A DNA stretch of 64,000 nt, from assembly GCF_030269605.1 (NCBI RefSeq), contig NZ_BSTQ01000006.1:297476-361475 (forward strand), given 5' to 3'. This stretch comes from Lentzea sp. NBRC 105346 (GTDB taxonomy: Bacteria; Actinomycetota; Actinomycetes; Mycobacteriales; Pseudonocardiaceae). A program made the translations under genes and the position numbers. The notes beneath the pieces are model-generated. The model did not search any database, had not been told where the DNA came from, and saw nothing but the letters and a program-made list of their open reading frames with translations. Shown piece by piece: positions 61,641-64,000 of this stretch (the stretch's first letter is position 1; the number at the start of each line of letters is the position of its first letter).

Positions 61641-62404
61641 TGCGTGCTTTGGTGACGAACGACGACGGCATCGACTCGCCCGGTCTCGCGGCGCTCGCCC
61701 AGGCGGCGCTCGAGTTCGGGCTCGACGTGATGATCGCGGCGCCCGCGGTGGAGTCCAGCGGTACCAGTGCCGGGCTCACGGCGGCCGAGGACACCCGCCG
61801 GATCATCTCCCAGCGACGGGTCGTGCCCGGCCTCGACGGCGTGGAAGCCCTTGCGGTGGAGGCACATCCGGGCCTGATCTCGTTCGTCGCGTGCCGCGGC
61901 GGGTTCGGCGGCACGTTCGACTTCGTGCTGTCCGGCGTGAACCGCGGCGCCAACGTCGGGCGCGCGATCCTGCACTCCGGCACGGTCGGCGCGGCCCTCA
62001 CGGCTCAGGTGAACGGCGTGTCCGGACTCGCCGTGTCGCTGGACGTCGGCCTGGAGCCGCAGGAGTTCCGCTGGGACACGGCGGTCGAGCTCGTCGCCGC
62101 CGTGCTGCCGATGCTGACGTCGCTGCCCGCCGCGTCGGTGCTGAACCTCAACGTGCCCAACCGGCCGGTGGCCGAGGTGAAGTCCTTGGTGTGGGCGGAA
62201 CTCGCGACGTTCGGTGCTGTGCAGAGCAAGGTGGACGAGGTGAGCGAAGGCGTGATCGAGCTCGTCACGGTCTACGCGTCGGAGGATCCGGATCCGGGGT
62301 CCGACGCGGACCTGCTGGGCGAGGGACGCGCGACGCTGACGCCGCTGCTGTCCGTGTCCGGTGATCCTACGATCGAGCGTCCCTCGCCGGCCTGGCCAAG
62401 GTGA
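61640..62404 (+). CDS. surE: SurE-like 5'/3'-nucleotidase
   Basis: A 254-aa protein with the SurE metal site VTNDDGIDSPG (Asp8, Asp9), APAVESSGTSAGLT and VLSGVNRGANVGRAILHSGTVGAA region, all conserved. It dephosphorylates nucleotides or other phosphomonoesters with a divalent metal. It is coupled to the PfkB kinase upstream by a one-base stop/start overlap. Its 3' end overlaps the convergent membrane-protein gene by 38 bp. Confidence 0.92.
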   Translation: MRALVTNDDGIDSPGLAALAQAALEFGLDVMIAAPAVESSGTSAGLTAAEDTRRIISQRRVVPGLDGVEALAVEAHPGLISFVACRGGFGGTFDFVLSGVNRGANVGRAILHSGTVGAALTAQVNGVSGLAVSLDVGLEPQEFRWDTAVELVAAVLPMLTSLPAASVLNLNVPNRPVAEVKSLVWAELATFGAVQSKVDEVSEGVIELVTVYASEDPDPGSDADLLGEGRATLTPLLSVSGDPTIERPSPAWPR

Positions 62405-62696
62405 TCACGGCGCCGACCACGGCGGTGCGCACCTCGAGGAAGCCCTCGGCGTTGATCTCGTTGAGCCCCAACGACAACCAGCCGAAGAAGATCAGCAACG
62501 CCAGGCCGTACATGCGCGCGAGATCGTGCCGCACGGACATCACCACGCCGAGCGCGCCGACGCCGAGTTGGATCACGTGGTACTCGGGGCTGAGCCCGAA
62601 CAGGTCGGACCAGCCGAAGGCGAGCTGCACCAGCCCGGCCGCGAGAGTGATGATCTGCGGCCTGGTGAACTCGGCGTCGGTGTCCAACCAGGCCAT
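62367..62696 (-). CDS. Small membrane protein (DUF4383-like)
   Basis: A 109-aa protein with four hydrophobic segments (IITLAAGLVQLAFGW, HVIQLGVGALGVVMS, LARMYGLALLIFFGWLSLGL, TAVVGAVITLA), similar to DUF4383-type proteins. ATG 62696 lies 5 bp after the DUF5313 stop, so it is the last gene of the MarR operon. Function unknown. Confidence 0.6.
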   Translation of the reverse strand: MAWLDTDAEFTRPQIITLAAGLVQLAFGWSDLFGLSPEYHVIQLGVGALGVVMSVRHDLARMYGLALLIFFGWLSLGLNEINAEGFLEVRTAVVGAVITLARPARDARS

Positions 62697-62701
62697 GCTG
62701 A

Positions 62702-63100
62702 CTACCCCTTACTGCGCCATGCCATTTCGTATCTGGCTCTTCTCGCGCTGTCCCGCTCGGCGTTGCGGGTCCGGCGGCCGTCGGTGGCGGATCCCCTGGG
62801 GTACCCGTACTTGGTGAGCCGGTAATCCACGCTTTCGGGCGCATAGGACAGTGCGAAGTACAGTCCCACGATCAGTCCGAGCGCGCCGCAGGCTAGCGCC
62901 AACGGCCACGGTGAGTCGAGGGCGAGAACCAAGGTCAGCGCGATCGCCGCGGTGAGCGGCAGTACCTGGATCAGCGAGCGGATCGTGAAGCGTGCCAACC
63001 AGGTAGGTCGAGTCACGTCGTCGTAAACCCACTCGCGGTACCTCCGGGGCAACCGCCCGCCCGCGAAGTACCACACGCGCAGCGCGAGGTTCGGGTTCAT
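62702..63100 (-). CDS. DUF5313 membrane protein
   Basis: A 132-aa protein starting MNPNLALRVWYFAGGRLPRR, with YREWVYDDVTRPTWLARFTI and two membrane helices (LPLTAAIALTLVLAL, LALACGALGLIVGLYFALSY). This is the DUF5313 pattern known in actinomycetes. The C-terminal tail is basic. ATG 63100 overlaps the MarR stop (ATGA). Confidence 0.8.
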   Translation of the reverse strand: MNPNLALRVWYFAGGRLPRRYREWVYDDVTRPTWLARFTIRSLIQVLPLTAAIALTLVLALDSPWPLALACGALGLIVGLYFALSYAPESVDYRLTKYGYPRGSATDGRRTRNAERDSARRARYEMAWRSKG

Positions 63101-63540
63101 CTGGCCGCCTCGATGACGCGGTGCAGCACCTTGTTCAGCACCATCAGCTCCTCGAACGTCATACCCAGCCGGTCGACGACTTTGAACGGGATCTTCAACG
63201 CCTCCGTGCGCAGCGCCCGGCCGGTCTCCGTCAGCTGGAGCGCGAGAGCGCGCTCGTCGCGCCGGTCGCGCTCTCGCCGGACGTAGCCGACCGTCTCCAG
63301 CCGTTTGACCAACGGCGACAACGTGCCGGGGTCGAGCTGCAGGAGGCCGCTCAGGTCCTTGATCGACAGCGGGGACTGCTGCCACAGCGCCAGCATCACC
63401 AGGTACTGCGGGTGCGTGAGGCCCATCGGTTCCAGCAACGGCCGGTACACGGCCACCACGCTGCGGGAGGCGACGGACAGCGCGAAGCAGACCTGGCGCT
63501 CCAGCGCCAGGGGGTCCTCAATACTTTGTGCACCAATCAT
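63097..63540 (-). CDS. MarR-family regulator, OhrR-like
   Basis: A 147-aa MarR protein. The N-terminal ALERQVCFALSVASRSVVAV carries a Cys at the place of the peroxide-sensing Cys of OhrR. A winged helix follows (KDLSGLLQLDPGTLSPLVKR LETVGYVRRERDRRDERALAL). It probably represses its own operon with DUF5313 and the DUF4383-like gene and responds to oxidants, though no ohr gene is present. ATG 63540 lies within a 23-bp palindrome. GTG 63558 is an alternative. Confidence 0.88.
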   Translation of the reverse strand: MIGAQSIEDPLALERQVCFALSVASRSVVAVYRPLLEPMGLTHPQYLVMLALWQQSPLSIKDLSGLLQLDPGTLSPLVKRLETVGYVRRERDRRDERALALQLTETGRALRTEALKIPFKVVDRLGMTFEELMVLNKVLHRVIEAAR

Positions 63541-63549
63541 TGGTGTACA
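63527..63549. promoter_or_regulatory. MarR operator overlapping the marR start codon
   Basis: TGTGCACCAAT-C-ATTGGTGTACA is an 11+1+11 palindrome with one mismatch, centred on 63538. The core CACCAATCATTGGTG is perfect. It covers the ATG of the MarR gene, a place that would allow autorepression. Confidence 0.65.
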
Positions 63550-63554
63550 CGATA

Positions 63555-63722
63555 TCACCTGAACGACGTGACCGTCCGCTTCAGGCCGTCTTCGACCGGC
63601 GTCTCGGGGTGCTCGACAGGTGAGCCGGAGACATTCTTGATCAGTTGGGCGAGTTCCAGGACGGTGTGCTCGACTGGGCTGCCGATGTTGATGGGGCCCG
63701 TGTGCGTGGTGTCGCCGTGCAC
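63555..63722 (-). pseudogene. Copy 1 of duplicated epimerase 3' end
   Basis: The first 196-bp unit. It encodes on the minus strand 55 residues of a sugar-nucleotide epimerase C-terminus (HGDTTHTGPINIGSPVEHTV, LELAQLIK, then TPVEDGLKRTVTSFR and a TGA stop). There is no Rossmann domain or upstream start with a ribosome-binding site, so it is a non-functional fragment. Relative to normal enzymes the RRPDI..LGWEP segment is deleted (SPVEHPETPVEDG). Confidence 0.75.
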
Positions 63723-63750
63723 GGTGATGGGTTTCTTGCGCAGCGCCTGA

Positions 63751-63918
63751 TCACCTGAACGACGTGACCGTCCGTTTCAGGCCGTCTTCGACGGGTGTCT
63801 CGGGGTGCTCGACAGGTGAGCCGGAGACCTTCTTGATCAGCTGCGCGAGCTCCAGGACGGTGTGCTCGACGGGGCTGCCGATGTTGATGGGGCCCGTGTG
63901 CGTGGTGTCGCCGTGCAC
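63751..63918 (-). pseudogene. Copy 2 of duplicated epimerase 3' end
   Basis: The second 196-bp unit, nearly identical to the first and with the same 55-residue fragment and TGA stop (63751-63753). The unit length is not a multiple of three, so the reading frame changes between copies and no continuous protein is made. Confidence 0.75.
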
Positions 63919-63946
63919 GGTGATGGGTTTCTTGCGCAGCGCCTGA

Positions 63947-64000
63947 TCACCTGAACGACGTGACCGTCCGTTTCAGGCCGTCTTCGACGGGTGTCTCGCG
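63947..64000 (-). CDS. C-terminus of a sugar-nucleotide epimerase/decarboxylase (5' part outside window)
   Basis: The last 17 codons (RETPVEDGLKRTVTSFR) and TGA stop of a minus-strand gene that enters from beyond 64000. The ending fits the NAD-dependent epimerase/UDP-glucuronate-decarboxylase family (EEGLRRTIAWF-type tail). At 63990-64000 the sequence departs from copies 1 and 2 (CGCGAGAC instead of CCCGAGAC), so this is probably the authentic gene's end or a further copy. Confidence 0.55.
   Translation of the reverse strand, partial: RETPVEDGLKRTVTSFR

Larger units (their letters stand above)
63555..64000. repeat. 196-bp tandem repeat (2.3 copies visible)
   Basis: Units start at 63555, 63751 and 63947 (TCACCTGAACGACGTGACCG each time), exactly 196 bp apart. 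Copies 1 and 2 differ at a few bases, for example CCGCTTC/CCGTTTC near the start. The third copy is cut by the window edge. The unit is the 3' end of an epimerase gene followed by its stop. Confidence 0.9.

Overview
The window is about 70 % GC, coding-dense DNA with many GTG and TTG starts and 4-nt ATGA/GTGA gene overlaps. The gene families point to a filamentous actinomycete, probably of the Pseudonocardiales (Lentzea/Saccharothrix/Actinosynnema-like): geosmin synthase, an AfsR-type SARP, a conservon (cvn) signalling operon, an XRE-DUF5753/DUF397 pair, SigE-type ECF factors and a DUF574 methyltransferase. The genus is inferred from gene content only. No rRNA, tRNA, CRISPR array, phage or transposase was recognised.

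Layout. 0-8 kb: end of a release-factor-like gene, a DivIVA-like coiled-coil protein, a secreted serine hydrolase operon, a P450, an anti-sigma-type ATPase, an ECF sigma/TPR pair, and a DinB protein divergent from a WYL regulator. 8-16 kb: a membrane sulfatase-type protein, then a four-gene minus-strand operon (secreted SBP56/methanethiol-oxidase-like protein, DUF6239-like membrane protein, tiny secreted protein, YeeE/YedE sulfur transporter), then two membrane proteins. 16-26 kb: a two-component system, a PQQ-type sugar dehydrogenase/LamG/hydrolase operon behind a LacI-type palindrome, XRE-DUF397, ECF sigma plus LCP protein, and an adenylate-forming enzyme with an NTF2-like partner. 26-36 kb: an AbiEi-like orphan between palindromic repeats, an acetate symporter operon divergent from an OFA-type MFS exporter, whose operon continues into cvnA-B-C but lacks the cvnD GTPase, and a PKS-dehydratase-like plus catalase-like pair divergent from an AfsR regulator. 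36-50 kb: AfsR, a GH29 fucosidase, a large NB-ARC LuxR regulator, an FAD monooxygenase/PadR unit, geosmin synthase and an M48 peptidase. 50-64 kb: a TPR protein, a CopC-like protein with a previously uncalled 31-aa ORF upstream, an LtrA protein, a P450/hydrolase operon, methyltransferase/VOC/FAD monooxygenase genes, a frameshifted GAF gene, a GH20 hexosaminidase, a PfkB kinase with SurE, and a MarR operon.

The right edge holds a 196-bp tandem repeat built from the 3' end of a sugar-nucleotide epimerase gene. The best candidates for undescribed biology are the SBP56-DUF6239-peptide-YedE operon, the transporter-linked conservon without its GTPase, and the dehydratase/catalase-like pair. Two divergent promoters at 29.45-29.65 kb share an ACACGTGT box, which suggests one regulator for acetate uptake and the OFA transporter/conservon operon.
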